Positions 1-7,545 of a DNA stretch of 64,000 nucleotides are shown in pieces. Location: the NCBI RefSeq assembly GCF_003123685.1, contig NZ_QCYJ01000085.1:336262-400261 (forward strand), given 5' to 3'. The stretch comes from Nocardia aurea (lineage in GTDB: Bacteria; Actinomycetota; Actinomycetes; Mycobacteriales; Mycobacteriaceae). A program made the position numbers and the translations under genes. Each line of letters opens with the position of its first letter. Within the stretch, counting starts at the first letter, position 1. Under the pieces are notes generated by a model. The model made no database searches. It worked only from the letters and a program-made list of their open reading frames with translations, and was not told the DNA's origin.

Positions 1-632
1 CTGCCCTCGAACTCGAGCAGCAGAACGCCGACGAGCGACAGTCCCGCGCCGCCGATGAGCATGAGATGCGTTGGGCCCCACAGTGTGACGTCCTGGCCGA
101 ACATTCGGTGCCAGATATCGTCGAGCGGGAATCCGACCAGCGCGTAGAGCCCCGCGCCCGCCAGGAGGATTCCGCCGACCGGCGCGTACCAGGTGCGGGT
201 GATGCGGACGGCGGCGGCGCCGGGTTTCTCGTCCAGCGGCAGCACGATCGCCGACATTCCCGCGGTGAAGAGGAAGAACAGCCCGACGAGAATGAAATAG
301 TGCGCCGGATTGGCCAGCGGGCCCGCGTCACGGCCGTTGCCGACGTGCAGGCTCACATCCCAGATGAAGCCGAGCAGCGCGGTCATGATCGTCGCGAGGA
401 ACATCGTCAGCGGCAGCGCCACCCACCCGGGCCGGTTGAACTTCCGTCCCAGACCGTCCGCGAGTCGCCGCAACCACGTGATCCGCCGGGTACGGTGCAG
501 ATAGCCCACCCACAACAGCGCGATCGCGATCACGCCCGCACCGGCGGTCATGGCGGCGACCTGATCCAACGCGGCTCCGCCGCCCTCGCCACCCGACTGG
601 GCCAGCGACATCCGGTGCACACCGTCGAGCAC
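1..632 (-). CDS. Multi-pass membrane protein, C-terminus beyond left edge
   Basis: An open minus-strand frame of 210 codons runs off the window edge. The GTG start at 632 is chosen because GGAGGT lies 5 nt upstream (638-643). The product has about five hydrophobic segments. Loops near the membrane carry conserved-looking His and Asp residues (DVSLHVGNGRD, NPAHYF, DDIWHRMFG, WGPTHLM), which could bind a metal. I do not recognise a named family. The truncation is caused by the window boundary. No enzymatic function is assigned. Confidence 0.75.
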   Translation of the reverse strand, partial: MLDGVHRMSLAQSGGEGGGAALDQVAAMTAGAGVIAIALLWVGYLHRTRRITWLRRLADGLGRKFNRPGWVALPLTMFLATIMTALLGFIWDVSLHVGNGRDAGPLANPAHYFILVGLFFLFTAGMSAIVLPLDEKPGAAAVRITRTWYAPVGGILLAGAGLYALVGFPLDDIWHRMFGQDVTLWGPTHLMLIGGAGLSLVGVLLLEFEG

Positions 633-888
633 AGAAGACCTCCATTGCGAAGCGCAAGTATGTGTTACGCAAGGTATCATGAAAGGCGCGTTTCGCGGCG
701 CTGCCCGCGTGGCACCTTTCGGTGTACCCGCGTCGACCCGCGCGCACGAGGCGGATACCCGCTGTCGGCTCGATGAATCATCGGACGCGCTGTTGTATCG
801 AGACGAGAGTTCCGGTGGCGCGACGAGTGGGTGGACCCTCGCGCGCGTGGCGAATTCGTGTCCGGCGGGAAAAGTTTCCGCCTATGCT
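633..888. other. Intergenic region, no gene supported
   Basis: The stretch separates two divergently transcribed genes. Short open frames exist on both strands but have poor codon patterns and no convincing ribosome binding site. It must hold the promoter of the membrane protein gene at 632; I could not assign its elements. Confidence 0.4.
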
Positions 889-912
889 GGTTGAGCGCCA
901 AAAGAGCGGGTA
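889..912 (+). promoter_or_regulatory. Candidate SigF/SigB-type promoter
   Basis: GGTTG (889-893), a 14-bp spacer and GGGTA (908-912, followed by G) match the actinobacterial stress sigma pattern GGTTT-N14-16-GGGTA. It lies 83 bp upstream of the small gene at 996. The same arrangement recurs at several small stress genes in this window. Confidence 0.45.
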
Positions 913-995
913 GAACGCCAGTCCAGCCGAAGTTTCATCGGTGAGGGATACGAGTGGTAGAGGCTCACCGGCCAGTATCAGCGAGGGACGCGAAT

Positions 996-1175
996 ATGCG
1001 CGAGACGACCGAGATCACCACGAACGCAGGCCAGAAGAACGACCCGGTGGTGGTGTGGCCCGATCCCAGCCCGCTGACTACCTGGTGGAAACGGGTCATG
1101 GGGCTCGAAACCGAGCGTTCGGACGATATGCCTCAGCGCGAACCCGCGCCGGTCGAGCACCGCCTCGCGGGCTGA
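996..1175 (+). CDS. Small hypothetical protein (59 aa)
   Basis: The ATG at 996 follows a GAGGGA-like ribosome binding site (983-988). The product is short, charged and soluble, rich in Thr, Glu and Pro, with one Trp pair (TTWWKR) near residue 35. No family is recognised. A GGTTG/GGGTA promoter candidate sits upstream, which would place it among the stress genes of this window. An in-frame GTG at 954 is possible but lacks a better ribosome binding site. It could be a chance frame. Confidence 0.45.
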   Translation: MRETTEITTNAGQKNDPVVVWPDPSPLTTWWKRVMGLETERSDDMPQREPAPVEHRLAG

Positions 1176-1260
1176 CTTTCGGTTCCGAATCGCGAAATAC
1201 TTTCGCCGCGCGAGCATGAACACCGGCGACTTCGGAATGTCCGGTACCCCGTGCTGTCGG

Positions 1261-1995
1261 CTATCGGTGTTGCCTGTCGATCGATTGCCGACGTCGCTGG
1301 CCGTCGTGGCGATGTGTTCTCTGGGAGTGCGGAGTGTGCGTTTCGGTGTGTTCGTGCACCGTGAGCAGCAGGTGATCGAAGCGCGCGCGTGTGTGGACCT
1401 CCGCGCCGTGGAAGTCGTGAAGCGCCGAGACGAGTTCCTCCGCGAGAGCGCGGAGTTTGGTGTTGGTTTCCTGTGAGCGCCAGATCAGCACATCGAAGGC
1501 TTGTTCGGCGTTGATGCCGTAGATCGCCATCAACGCGCCCTTGGCCTGTTCGATCACCTCCCGTGCGGCGACGAGGTCGGGCAGTATCTCGTCGATGGTT
1601 TCACGGCGTTGGTCGTGGACGCTGTCGGTGACGTCGATGTAGAACCCCGCGGTTCCGACGACCTCACCGGCGTCGTCACGCAGTTGATCGCCCACGACCA
1701 GTACGTGCCTGGTGATCCCCGCGGTGTCGATGATGCGGTGCCTGCTGCTGAACGGAAGTCCGGTACGGACGACCGTGGCGAGAGTGTCGGCGACCTCGGC
1801 GCGGTCGTCCGGATGTTTGTGCGCCAGAAGCAGTTCGGTGGTCGGGCGGGCTTGGCCCGGCCGGTAGCCGTGCAGGGCCGCCACCTGGTCGGACCATTCC
1901 CATCGTTGGTCGGCGAACCAGAAACGGTAGCTGCCTGTCAGGCGTCTGTATGGCGGCGCCGTCGGGTTGCGGCCCGCCGCTTCATCGGTGGTCAC
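1261..1995 (-). CDS. PAS-ANTAR domain transcription antiterminator
   Basis: This 244-residue protein starts with GTG at 1995. Residues about 20-125 form a PAS fold (WEWSDQVAALHGY, then the PAC-like VGTAGFYIDVTD). Residues about 135-205 form an ANTAR RNA-binding domain with the typical VIEQAKGALMAIYGINAEQAF core. ANTAR proteins bind paired hairpins in nascent RNA and prevent termination; the PAS domain presumably senses a ligand or redox cue. The tail after residue 210 is His/Arg-rich and disordered. Two further ANTAR-only genes lie at 25159 and 31349. Confidence 0.88.
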   Translation of the reverse strand: MTTDEAAGRNPTAPPYRRLTGSYRFWFADQRWEWSDQVAALHGYRPGQARPTTELLLAHKHPDDRAEVADTLATVVRTGLPFSSRHRIIDTAGITRHVLVVGDQLRDDAGEVVGTAGFYIDVTDSVHDQRRETIDEILPDLVAAREVIEQAKGALMAIYGINAEQAFDVLIWRSQETNTKLRALAEELVSALHDFHGAEVHTRARFDHLLLTVHEHTETHTPHSQRTHRHDGQRRRQSIDRQHR

Positions 1996-2067
1996 GATCG
2001 GCCATTCCTGGAATGAGGGTTCGAAAGGTGCTGTGGTGGACCGGACGGCCTTCGATGTCGTCGGTGA

Positions 2068-2099
2068 GCGGGTGGGTCCGAAGATTCGAACCCACCCGC
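2068..2099 (-). terminator. Stem-loop terminator after hsp20
   Basis: Perfect 10-bp arms (GCGGGTGGGT and its complement) flank a 12-nt loop. It lies 31 bp beyond the stop of the minus-strand hsp20 gene. There is no clear T tract, as is common in high-GC actinomycetes. Confidence 0.55.
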
Positions 2100-2130
2100 G
2101 GGCATCGTCCGACGAAGCGTGGCGTCGGCG

Positions 2131-2550
2131 TCAGACGGTGATGGCGTGGCGGTTGTCGCTGTGTCCGATCTCGATCTTGCGGGGTTTGGCCTTCTCCGCG
2201 ACCGGGATCACCAGTCGGAGTACTCCGTCGGTGTAGTCGGCGCGAATGTTGTCCGTGTCCAGACCTTCACCGAGGAACAGTTGACGGCTGAAGACCCCGC
2301 GGGAGCGTTCGGCGGCGATCATCGACCGGCTGCCGTCGAGGGCGGGGCGAGTCGCGCGAACGGTCACGACGTTGCGCTCGATATCGAGGTCGAGGGATTC
2401 GGGATCTATACCCGGCAGATCCAGTTCGACGAGGAACTCGTCACCGTCGCGCCAAGCGTCCATCGGCATGACCGCGGGCCTGGCCGCAGTGCCGAACACC
2501 TGCTGCGTGAGTCGGTCCAGATCGCGGAAGGGATCGGTACGCATCAGCAT
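2131..2550 (-). CDS. Hsp20/alpha-crystallin family small heat shock protein
   Basis: This 139-residue ATP-independent holdase has an alpha-crystallin domain at about residues 35-130, including FLVELDLPGIDPESLD and the C-terminal DGVLRLVIPVAEKAK signature. The ATG at 2550 is preceded by GGAGG (2559-2563); an upstream open extension is rejected because it runs through the promoter. It is divergent from an HspR-like MerR gene. Its close paralogue at 30014-30439 shares the N-terminal residues MLMRTDPFRDLDRL, the ribosome binding site and the promoter elements, so one is a duplication of the other. Confidence 0.93.
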   Translation of the reverse strand: MLMRTDPFRDLDRLTQQVFGTAARPAVMPMDAWRDGDEFLVELDLPGIDPESLDLDIERNVVTVRATRPALDGSRSMIAAERSRGVFSRQLFLGEGLDTDNIRADYTDGVLRLVIPVAEKAKPRKIEIGHSDNRHAITV

Positions 2551-2593
2551 GGTCGCCACCTCCAACACACTCCATTCTCGGTAGTAGTACGTT

Positions 2594-2615
2594 CCAGATA
2601 ACCTCTGCCATCTGG
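2594..2615. promoter_or_regulatory. Inverted repeat CCAGAT-N10-ATCTGG in hsp20 leader
   Basis: Perfect 6-bp arms enclose a 10-bp spacer. It lies just downstream of the predicted hsp20 transcription start, so it may be an operator or a hairpin at the mRNA 5' end. The same 22 bp, with one spacer change, occurs at 30477-30498 in the other hsp20 gene. Confidence 0.6.
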
Positions 2616-2624
2616 CATAGATTT

Positions 2625-2654
2625 GTTTTAGCACTGTCGGAAGGTCAGTGCAAG
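2625..2654 (-). promoter_or_regulatory. hsp20 promoter overlapped by a CIRCE-like element
   Basis: On the minus strand TTGCAC (-35, 2648-2653), a 17-bp spacer and TAAAAC (weak -10, 2625-2630) form a promoter. Overlapping it at 2628-2654 is TTAGCACTG-N9-CAGTGCAAG. This closely resembles CIRCE (TTAGCACTC-N9-GAGTGCTAA), the operator of the HrcA heat-shock repressor. HrcA itself is not in the window. Confidence 0.65.
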
Positions 2655-2702
2655 AGGCTACGATAGGAAACCTGATATAGCAGCGCAGGAGTGAGGGGCG
2701 CA

Positions 2703-3023
2703 ATGACAAGTGAGCAGCAAGGGACTCGGCTGCCCGATCCCGGGCATGCGGTGTACGCGATCTCGGTGGCCGCCGAGCTGGCCGGGATCGGCGTGCAAAC
2801 CCTGAGGCTGTACGAGCAGCACGGTCTCATCACGCCGGTGCGTAGCGGTGGCGGGACGCGGCGCTACAGCGGCGACGATCTCGCGCGCCTGCACCGGATC
2901 ACGGCTCTGGTCGCCCAGGGCGTCAATCTCGCGGGCATCGGGCGCATCCTCGATCTCGAAGATGTCAATGCCGAGCTCAGTGCCGACAACGATCGTCTGC
3001 GAGTCGATCAGGACGAGACCTGA
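2703..3023 (+). CDS. HspR-like MerR family heat-shock regulator
   Basis: This 106-residue protein has an N-terminal MerR winged helix (YAISVAAELAGIGVQTLRLY, HGLITP, GGTRRYS) followed by VNLAGIGRILDLE, as in mycobacterial HspR. A short coiled segment ends the protein. The ATG at 2703 is preferred over the in-frame GTG at 2691 because AGGAG ends at 2691. HspR represses heat-shock genes through HAIR operators; no HAIR motif is visible here, although the gene is divergent from hsp20. The product is slightly shorter than typical HspR. Confidence 0.8.
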   Translation: MTSEQQGTRLPDPGHAVYAISVAAELAGIGVQTLRLYEQHGLITPVRSGGGTRRYSGDDLARLHRITALVAQGVNLAGIGRILDLEDVNAELSADNDRLRVDQDET

Positions 3024-3318
3024 CAAAGACTCCCTGCCGGTCCGGCGCAGCGGCTGTGGCTGCGTCCGATCCGCGCTCCTGAACTGGCGCACTGTGCAAT
3101 TCCGTGAGCGTTTCCAGGCGGTTTCGCAACTTCTCGCGGAAATCGGCCTGCCCGTCGATGTCGACGTATACGCTGCCTCCACGAGTACCGACGTGCGCTT
3201 CCCGTGATCACGGGGGGCTCGGACCCGACGCCGGTCCGGTGCCGCGGGTGCGAAAGTTCGGCCGTTCGTCCGCTTTGTTTGCAGTCAGAAATCTGTCTCG
3301 ATCACAGGGAGATCTTCT

Positions 3319-4176
3319 ATGGCCGCGTTGAAGCCGTTCTACGAGGATGTGCAGTCGCATTACGACCTGTCCGACGAGTTCTACCGACTGTTCCTCGACC
3401 CGTCGATGACCTACAGTTGCGCCTACTTCGACCCGCCCGATCTTCCTCTGGAACAGGCGCAGTTGGCGAAGATCGACCTCGCGCTCGGCAAGCTGGACCT
3501 GCAACCGGGCATGCTTCTGCTGGATATCGGATGTGGTTGGGGCGCAACGATGTTGCGCGCCGCCGAGTGCTACGGCGTGCGGGTGATCGGCCTGACGCTC
3601 AGTAGGAACCAGCGCGATCACGTCGTGGGTCAGATCGAGCGCCGAGGTCTCGAGAACGCGGAGGTGCGGCTCCAGGGGTGGGAGGAGTTCGACGACGATG
3701 TCGACGCGATCGTCAGCATCGGGGCCTTCGAGCATTTCCGGCACGAACGCTATTCGGATTTCTTCGAGAAGTGTCGTCGCATTCTGCCCGAGGAGGGCAG
3801 AATGCTACTGCACACCATAATCGGACATTCGCTCAACGATATGCGGCGGATGAACATCCCGGTCACCCGTGAAGACGCTTTGTTTCATATCTTTGTGAAA
3901 CGCGAGATATTCCCCGGCGGGCAGTTGCCTCAGGCCGCCGAAGTCACCCGGCTGGCCGGGCGCGCGGGATTCGGCACCGAGCGGATCCAGCCGTTGCAGA
4001 GTCACTACGCGCGGACCCTCGACCTGTGGGCCGAGGCGCTCATGGCGCATCGGGACGAAGCGGTCCGCATGACTTCCGAGCAGGTGTACGACCGCTACAT
4101 GAGGTATCTCACCGGCTGCGCGGCACGCTTCCGCAGCGGGCATCTCGACGTCATGCAGTTCACCCTGACGACCTGA
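3319..4176 (+). CDS. Cyclopropane / mycolic acid methyltransferase (CmaA/PcaA family)
   Basis: This 285-residue SAM-dependent enzyme transfers a methylene or methyl group to double bonds of acyl chains. The N-terminus (FYEDVQSHYDLSDEFY, MTYSCAYF) is characteristic of the family. The SAM-binding loop LLDIGCGWGATM lies at about residue 68, and SIGAFEHF and HTIIG follow at the usual spacing. AGGGAG lies 8 nt before the ATG. Length matches mycobacterial CmaA/PcaA. The exact lipid substrate (mycolate or phospholipid) cannot be read from sequence. Confidence 0.9.
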   Translation: MAALKPFYEDVQSHYDLSDEFYRLFLDPSMTYSCAYFDPPDLPLEQAQLAKIDLALGKLDLQPGMLLLDIGCGWGATMLRAAECYGVRVIGLTLSRNQRDHVVGQIERRGLENAEVRLQGWEEFDDDVDAIVSIGAFEHFRHERYSDFFEKCRRILPEEGRMLLHTIIGHSLNDMRRMNIPVTREDALFHIFVKREIFPGGQLPQAAEVTRLAGRAGFGTERIQPLQSHYARTLDLWAEALMAHRDEAVRMTSEQVYDRYMRYLTGCAARFRSGHLDVMQFTLTT

Positions 4177-4209
4177 CATGCGACGGCGGCAGCGGGCTCG
4201 TCCGGCGAA

Positions 4210-4464
4210 CTACTCTTCAGCGCCGGTGCGTCGGCCCTCGTACGGGGGTGTCGCCGGTTCGGCGTCGTGAGGCGGCAGGGTCCCGGTCGACCCCGGGTTG
4301 TCGCTGTGCGGGTCTTGCGCGGGTGCTGAGGTGACTTCGTCCTCCTCGAACGCTCCGGCCGGGCGATCCGCGGGCCCGCCACCGGGGCTGTCCGAGCCGG
4401 TATCCCGTGAGCCCTCGGCTCCTCGCTGTGATTGCGGCTCTTCGGATGGATGATTGCCGGACAT
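4210..4464 (-). CDS. Small disordered hydrophilic protein (84 aa)
   Basis: The frame starts at ATG 4464, which GAGAGGACGGAG precedes. Composition is dominated by Gly, Pro, Ser, Glu and Asp with no hydrophobic segment, so the product should be intrinsically disordered. It is convergent with the methyltransferase gene, 33 bp away. I recognise no family; similar short acidic proteins are common among actinomycete stress genes. It could be an unexpressed open frame. Confidence 0.4.
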   Translation of the reverse strand: MSGNHPSEEPQSQRGAEGSRDTGSDSPGGGPADRPAGAFEEDEVTSAPAQDPHSDNPGSTGTLPPHDAEPATPPYEGRRTGAEE

Positions 4465-4572
4465 GGCTCCGTCCTCTCGTGTGTCGGAGTGCGGAGCGGA
4501 AGATACACTCCGCCACTTCAGCGTGATCCCCGTCACATCGATGAGTCAAGCGATGTCCGGCTGACAGCGCGG

Positions 4573-5784
4573 CTACCGAGAATCCGCTGGTGACAGCACC
4601 GGGGGGCTGCCCCCTCCGCGTCGCCGACCGGTCCTTCGTCGCAGCCGTGGCAGTCGGCGATGGGGCGCGGGTTTGGTATTGACGAGTGCGATGTCACCGC
4701 CGTAGAGCGCGAGCACCCGGTGGTCCATGACGGCACGCCAGAGCGGAGGAACGGCGGCAAGCAGGATCATCGAGGCGTAGCCGCCGGGGAGTTGTGGCGC
4801 CTGCTCGTAGCCGCGCAGCGTGTGATAGCGACGACCGGGGTTGATGTGGTGGTCGCTGTGCCGCTGGAGGTGGAACAGGAAGACGTTCGTGACCAGGCGA
4901 TCGCTGTTCCAGCTGTCGCGCGGCGAGCAGCGGGCGAAGCGTCCGTCGGGTCGGCGTGGGCGCAGCAAGCCGTAGTGCTCGATGTAGTTCACGGCTTCGA
5001 CCAGCACGATCCCGATCAGCGCTTGCAGCAGGAGGAACGGGATGATGACGTGGCCGAACGCCAGGATCATGGTCGCGAACAAGGCCGACGTCAACGACCA
5101 CGCCTGGAGGATGTGGTTGCCGGGGCTGAACCAGGGCTTGTCCTTGCGGGACAGGCGTTCGCGCTCCAGTGTCCACGCCGAGCGCAGGCCTCCGAATATG
5201 GTGCGCGGCAAGAACTCCCACAGCGACTCGCCGAATCGGCCACTTGCCGGATCGGCGGGGGTCGCGACGCGGACATGGTGTCCGCGGTTGTGTTCGACGT
5301 AGAAGTGGCCGTATCCGGATTGCGCCAAGGCGAGCTTCGCCATCCGGCGTTCGAGGTGTTCGGAACGGTGGCCGAGTTCGTGAGCGGCGTTGATGCCGAT
5401 ACCCGATACGACGCCCAGCGTCGCCGCCAACCCGATTTTGTCGAGCAGGTTCAAGCCGATGTCGGACCACAGGTATCCCGCGACGATGAGGCCGGTCAAC
5501 TGGAGTGGCAGGAACAGATAGGTGCACCACCTGTAGTACCGATCCTCGGACAGGGATTCGTAGTCTTCGTCGCGTACGTTGCTGTGGTCGTCGCCGATCG
5601 CCAGGTCCAACAGCGGTACCAGTAGGAAGACGATGATCGGGCCGATCCACCAGAATAATTGCAAACCGGTGACGGTAACCAGAATTACCGGAAGCAGTGC
5701 GCAACCCGGAGCTATCGTGCCCATGATCCAGAGATAGCGCTTCGGGTCGCGAGATTCCGAATCCTCGAAGACCATAACAGCCAT
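4573..5784 (-). CDS. alkB: AlkB-type alkane 1-monooxygenase
   Basis: This is an integral-membrane non-heme diiron hydroxylase of about 403 residues that oxidises the terminal carbon of medium-chain alkanes. The histidine boxes are visible in order: HELGHR, HNRGHHVRVATP, the family signature NYIEHYGLLR, and LQRHSDHH. About six membrane segments surround them. The start at 5784 is the best in-frame ATG but has no strong ribosome binding site; the frame stays open far upstream by chance. The C-terminal tail is basic and Pro/Arg-rich. No rubredoxin domain or gene is adjacent. Confidence 0.88.
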   Translation of the reverse strand: MAVMVFEDSESRDPKRYLWIMGTIAPGCALLPVILVTVTGLQLFWWIGPIIVFLLVPLLDLAIGDDHSNVRDEDYESLSEDRYYRWCTYLFLPLQLTGLIVAGYLWSDIGLNLLDKIGLAATLGVVSGIGINAAHELGHRSEHLERRMAKLALAQSGYGHFYVEHNRGHHVRVATPADPASGRFGESLWEFLPRTIFGGLRSAWTLERERLSRKDKPWFSPGNHILQAWSLTSALFATMILAFGHVIIPFLLLQALIGIVLVEAVNYIEHYGLLRPRRPDGRFARCSPRDSWNSDRLVTNVFLFHLQRHSDHHINPGRRYHTLRGYEQAPQLPGGYASMILLAAVPPLWRAVMDHRVLALYGGDIALVNTKPAPHRRLPRLRRRTGRRRGGGSPPVLSPADSR

Positions 5785-5969
5785 CCATGTGAGTCGAATT
5801 ATGTCCGTCGAAGTCCTGCTGCCGCCCGATCTGCTCACCGGCGACCTTTGATGACGACCCGGTACCGTTGTCGTACTCGCTACGCGACCGGCCTTTTCGT
5901 TGTCGACATTCGGTGGGTGGTTATTCGATATGCCGAATGGACCGTGCTGCAACAAATTTAGTGTCCGCA
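5785..5969. other. Leader/intergenic region upstream of alkB
   Basis: No gene is supported. If the promoter at 5970-5999 is used, this is an untranslated leader of about 180 nt. The minus frame is open here, but its composition does not look like coding sequence. Confidence 0.35.
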
Positions 5970-5999
5970 AATGTACCCGGGGGCTCCGTGAACTGTCAA
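5970..5999 (-). promoter_or_regulatory. Candidate housekeeping promoter for alkB
   Basis: On the minus strand a perfect TTGACA (5994-5999), an 18-bp spacer and TACATT (5970-5975) resemble a SigA promoter. The spacing is one longer than ideal. Confidence 0.4.
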
Positions 6000-6180
6000 T
6001 GAAGTATTCATTGCGGTAAAATGTTCCGAAAAGCGTCGGGTATGGTACGACCACCTCGGGTCCGAGAAAAGCGGTGACGTCTCGATCGTAATGGGATCGA
6101 TGATCGGGAGCCGGTTTACCCGCGTCGAAACGGTGAAGCCCCAGGATGTGGGCGGGGACAGCGTTCGAAGGAGAATTGTC

Positions 6181-6513
6181 ATGCCGGATAGTGAAACGGA
6201 ACGCACCCACCATCGGGGCGCGGCCCCGGAGGGGTATGTGAATTTCCCGGATCACGCGCGGACCTCGCGCAGCCACGCCGGTGAAGGTATCCAGGACGGT
6301 TACAACATTCCCGGGATCGTATTGTGGGCGATCGGAATCGTCGCTCTGGGGCTCACCCTGACCGCCGCGGCGTACGGCTTCAACGGGTGGGCGATCATCG
6401 CCGCGATCGTGTGCGCCGTCGCCATTCTGGGCGGTTCGGGCTGGCTGATCCTCGAGCACCGTCGGATCAAAGCCAAAGAGGGCCTCGCCCTGACCGATCA
6501 AGTAGGGCATTGA
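6181..6513 (+). CDS. Small two-helix membrane protein (110 aa)
   Basis: AAGGAG precedes the ATG at 6181 at good distance. An earlier in-frame ATG at 6091 has no such signal. Residues 1-45 are polar and His-rich. Residues about 48-92 form two membrane segments (IPGIVLWAIGIVALGLTL and WAIIAAIVCAVAILGG), followed by a short basic tail. No family is recognised; the layout resembles small UsfY-like or stress-linked membrane proteins, but this is not established. It is convergent with the carotenoid operon, 21 bp away. Confidence 0.6.
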   Translation: MPDSETERTHHRGAAPEGYVNFPDHARTSRSHAGEGIQDGYNIPGIVLWAIGIVALGLTLTAAAYGFNGWAIIAAIVCAVAILGGSGWLILEHRRIKAKEGLALTDQVGH

Positions 6514-6534
6514 CAGTGACCGTATGAACGAAAT

Positions 6535-7545
6535 TCACACGGTGCCGGTTCGACGGCGCAAATCGTAGCGCCGTTCCGCGTAGGCCATATCGTCGCGCCA
6601 CAGCCGAGTCGTCGCGTAGTTCATCAGGGGGCGCAGCAGCGGTAAGGCCCTGCGCGCGTGCCGGAACCCCGGCCGGTCGGAGTCGGCGATCACCGCCTCG
6701 ATCACCGCCGTCCGTGACCTGCCGTCGTGGCCGGGGCCGATCGGCGTCGCATGTGTTTCGACGACACTGCCCGCACCTTCGCCGGAGAGAATGCGCATGA
6801 CGATGGTGCGCGGGCCGGGGCAACTGAACTCGGCTTCCACGGGCACCCCGAATCGGCGCGTCACCCGGAAGGTCACCTCGACCACGAAGGGGTGCGTGTC
6901 GACGGTGATCTCCTTCCGCGGCGGAGTCCCGATGACCCGTAGCCGAGCGAAGGAATAGGGGTGGAACCAGGCGCCGTGCCAGGGGTCGAGACGGTTGGCG
7001 ATGATGTCGCGCGGTTCGCACACGCCGACCACGCGCGTCACCGCGTGCACCGTCGTATCCGCCGGTCGGGGGCCCAGAATCGGCGCCTCCGTCGGTGTTT
7101 CGCCGCCGAGCGCGTCCAACCGAACCCAGGCGAGGACGCCGTCGTCGAAGGCCGGGTACGGACACCAGCGGCCCGAATCGCCCGCACCGACGTGCATGCC
7201 GTGCCAGCGGCAGATCAACGCGGTGTCCTCGACCGCGGCGAGGGCCAGCGGCGCGCCCAGATGCGGACACGCGCCCGGTCCGACACGGAGGGTACCCGCG
7301 GCGTCTCGCCACGCGACGATCTCGGCGCCCCCGACCTCCGCGCCGAAGGGACGGTCACCGCGGATATCGGTGGCGGCGGCGAAGGCGAACCAGTTGCCGG
7401 AGGGGCGTTGCTGGGACCAGCGCAGCGCGGCCGCGATCAGGCCGGGGTCGGCGTCGCGATAGGTGGGCTCCTGTTTCGACCACCGCTCGGGGGAGAAACG
7501 CTGCAACGGACTCGGGCGTCTCGGCCGATCGTGACCGGGGCTCAT
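6535..7545 (-). CDS. Rieske [2Fe-2S] protein of the carotenoid operon
   Basis: This 336-residue protein has a Rieske domain at residues about 50-150. The cluster ligands are Cys93, His95, Cys112 and His115 (GACPHLG, CRWHGMH). The rest resembles the C-terminal domain of Rieske oxygenases, but I cannot point to a clear mononuclear iron site. It is the last gene of the crt operon and overlaps the crtU stop by ATGA. The position suggests oxidative tailoring of a carotenoid end group, which is inferred. It matches a family often found beside CrtU in actinomycetes (I believe annotated DUF5914). Confidence 0.75.
   Translation of the reverse strand: MSPGHDRPRRPSPLQRFSPERWSKQEPTYRDADPGLIAAALRWSQQRPSGNWFAFAAATDIRGDRPFGAEVGGAEIVAWRDAAGTLRVGPGACPHLGAPLALAAVEDTALICRWHGMHVGAGDSGRWCPYPAFDDGVLAWVRLDALGGETPTEAPILGPRPADTTVHAVTRVVGVCEPRDIIANRLDPWHGAWFHPYSFARLRVIGTPPRKEITVDTHPFVVEVTFRVTRRFGVPVEAEFSCPGPRTIVMRILSGEGAGSVVETHATPIGPGHDGRSRTAVIEAVIADSDRPGFRHARRALPLLRPLMNYATTRLWRDDMAYAERRYDLRRRTGTV

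Noticed and set aside
677..901. Repeated PRARGST-like peptide on the minus strand, a possible CRISPR-type repeat
   Set aside because: There are only two imperfect occurrences without regular spacers, and they reflect GC-rich sequence; no CRISPR array or cas gene is present.
2551..2702. HAIR operator (CTTGAGT-N7-ACTCAAG) for the HspR-like regulator
   Set aside because: I looked for it between hsp20 and merR and found only the CIRCE-like element and the CCAGAT repeat.
5785..6510. An N-terminal extension of AlkB by about 240 codons
   Set aside because: The frame is open by chance, is antisense to a small gene with a good ribosome binding site and passes through the probable promoter; AlkB proteins are about 400 residues.
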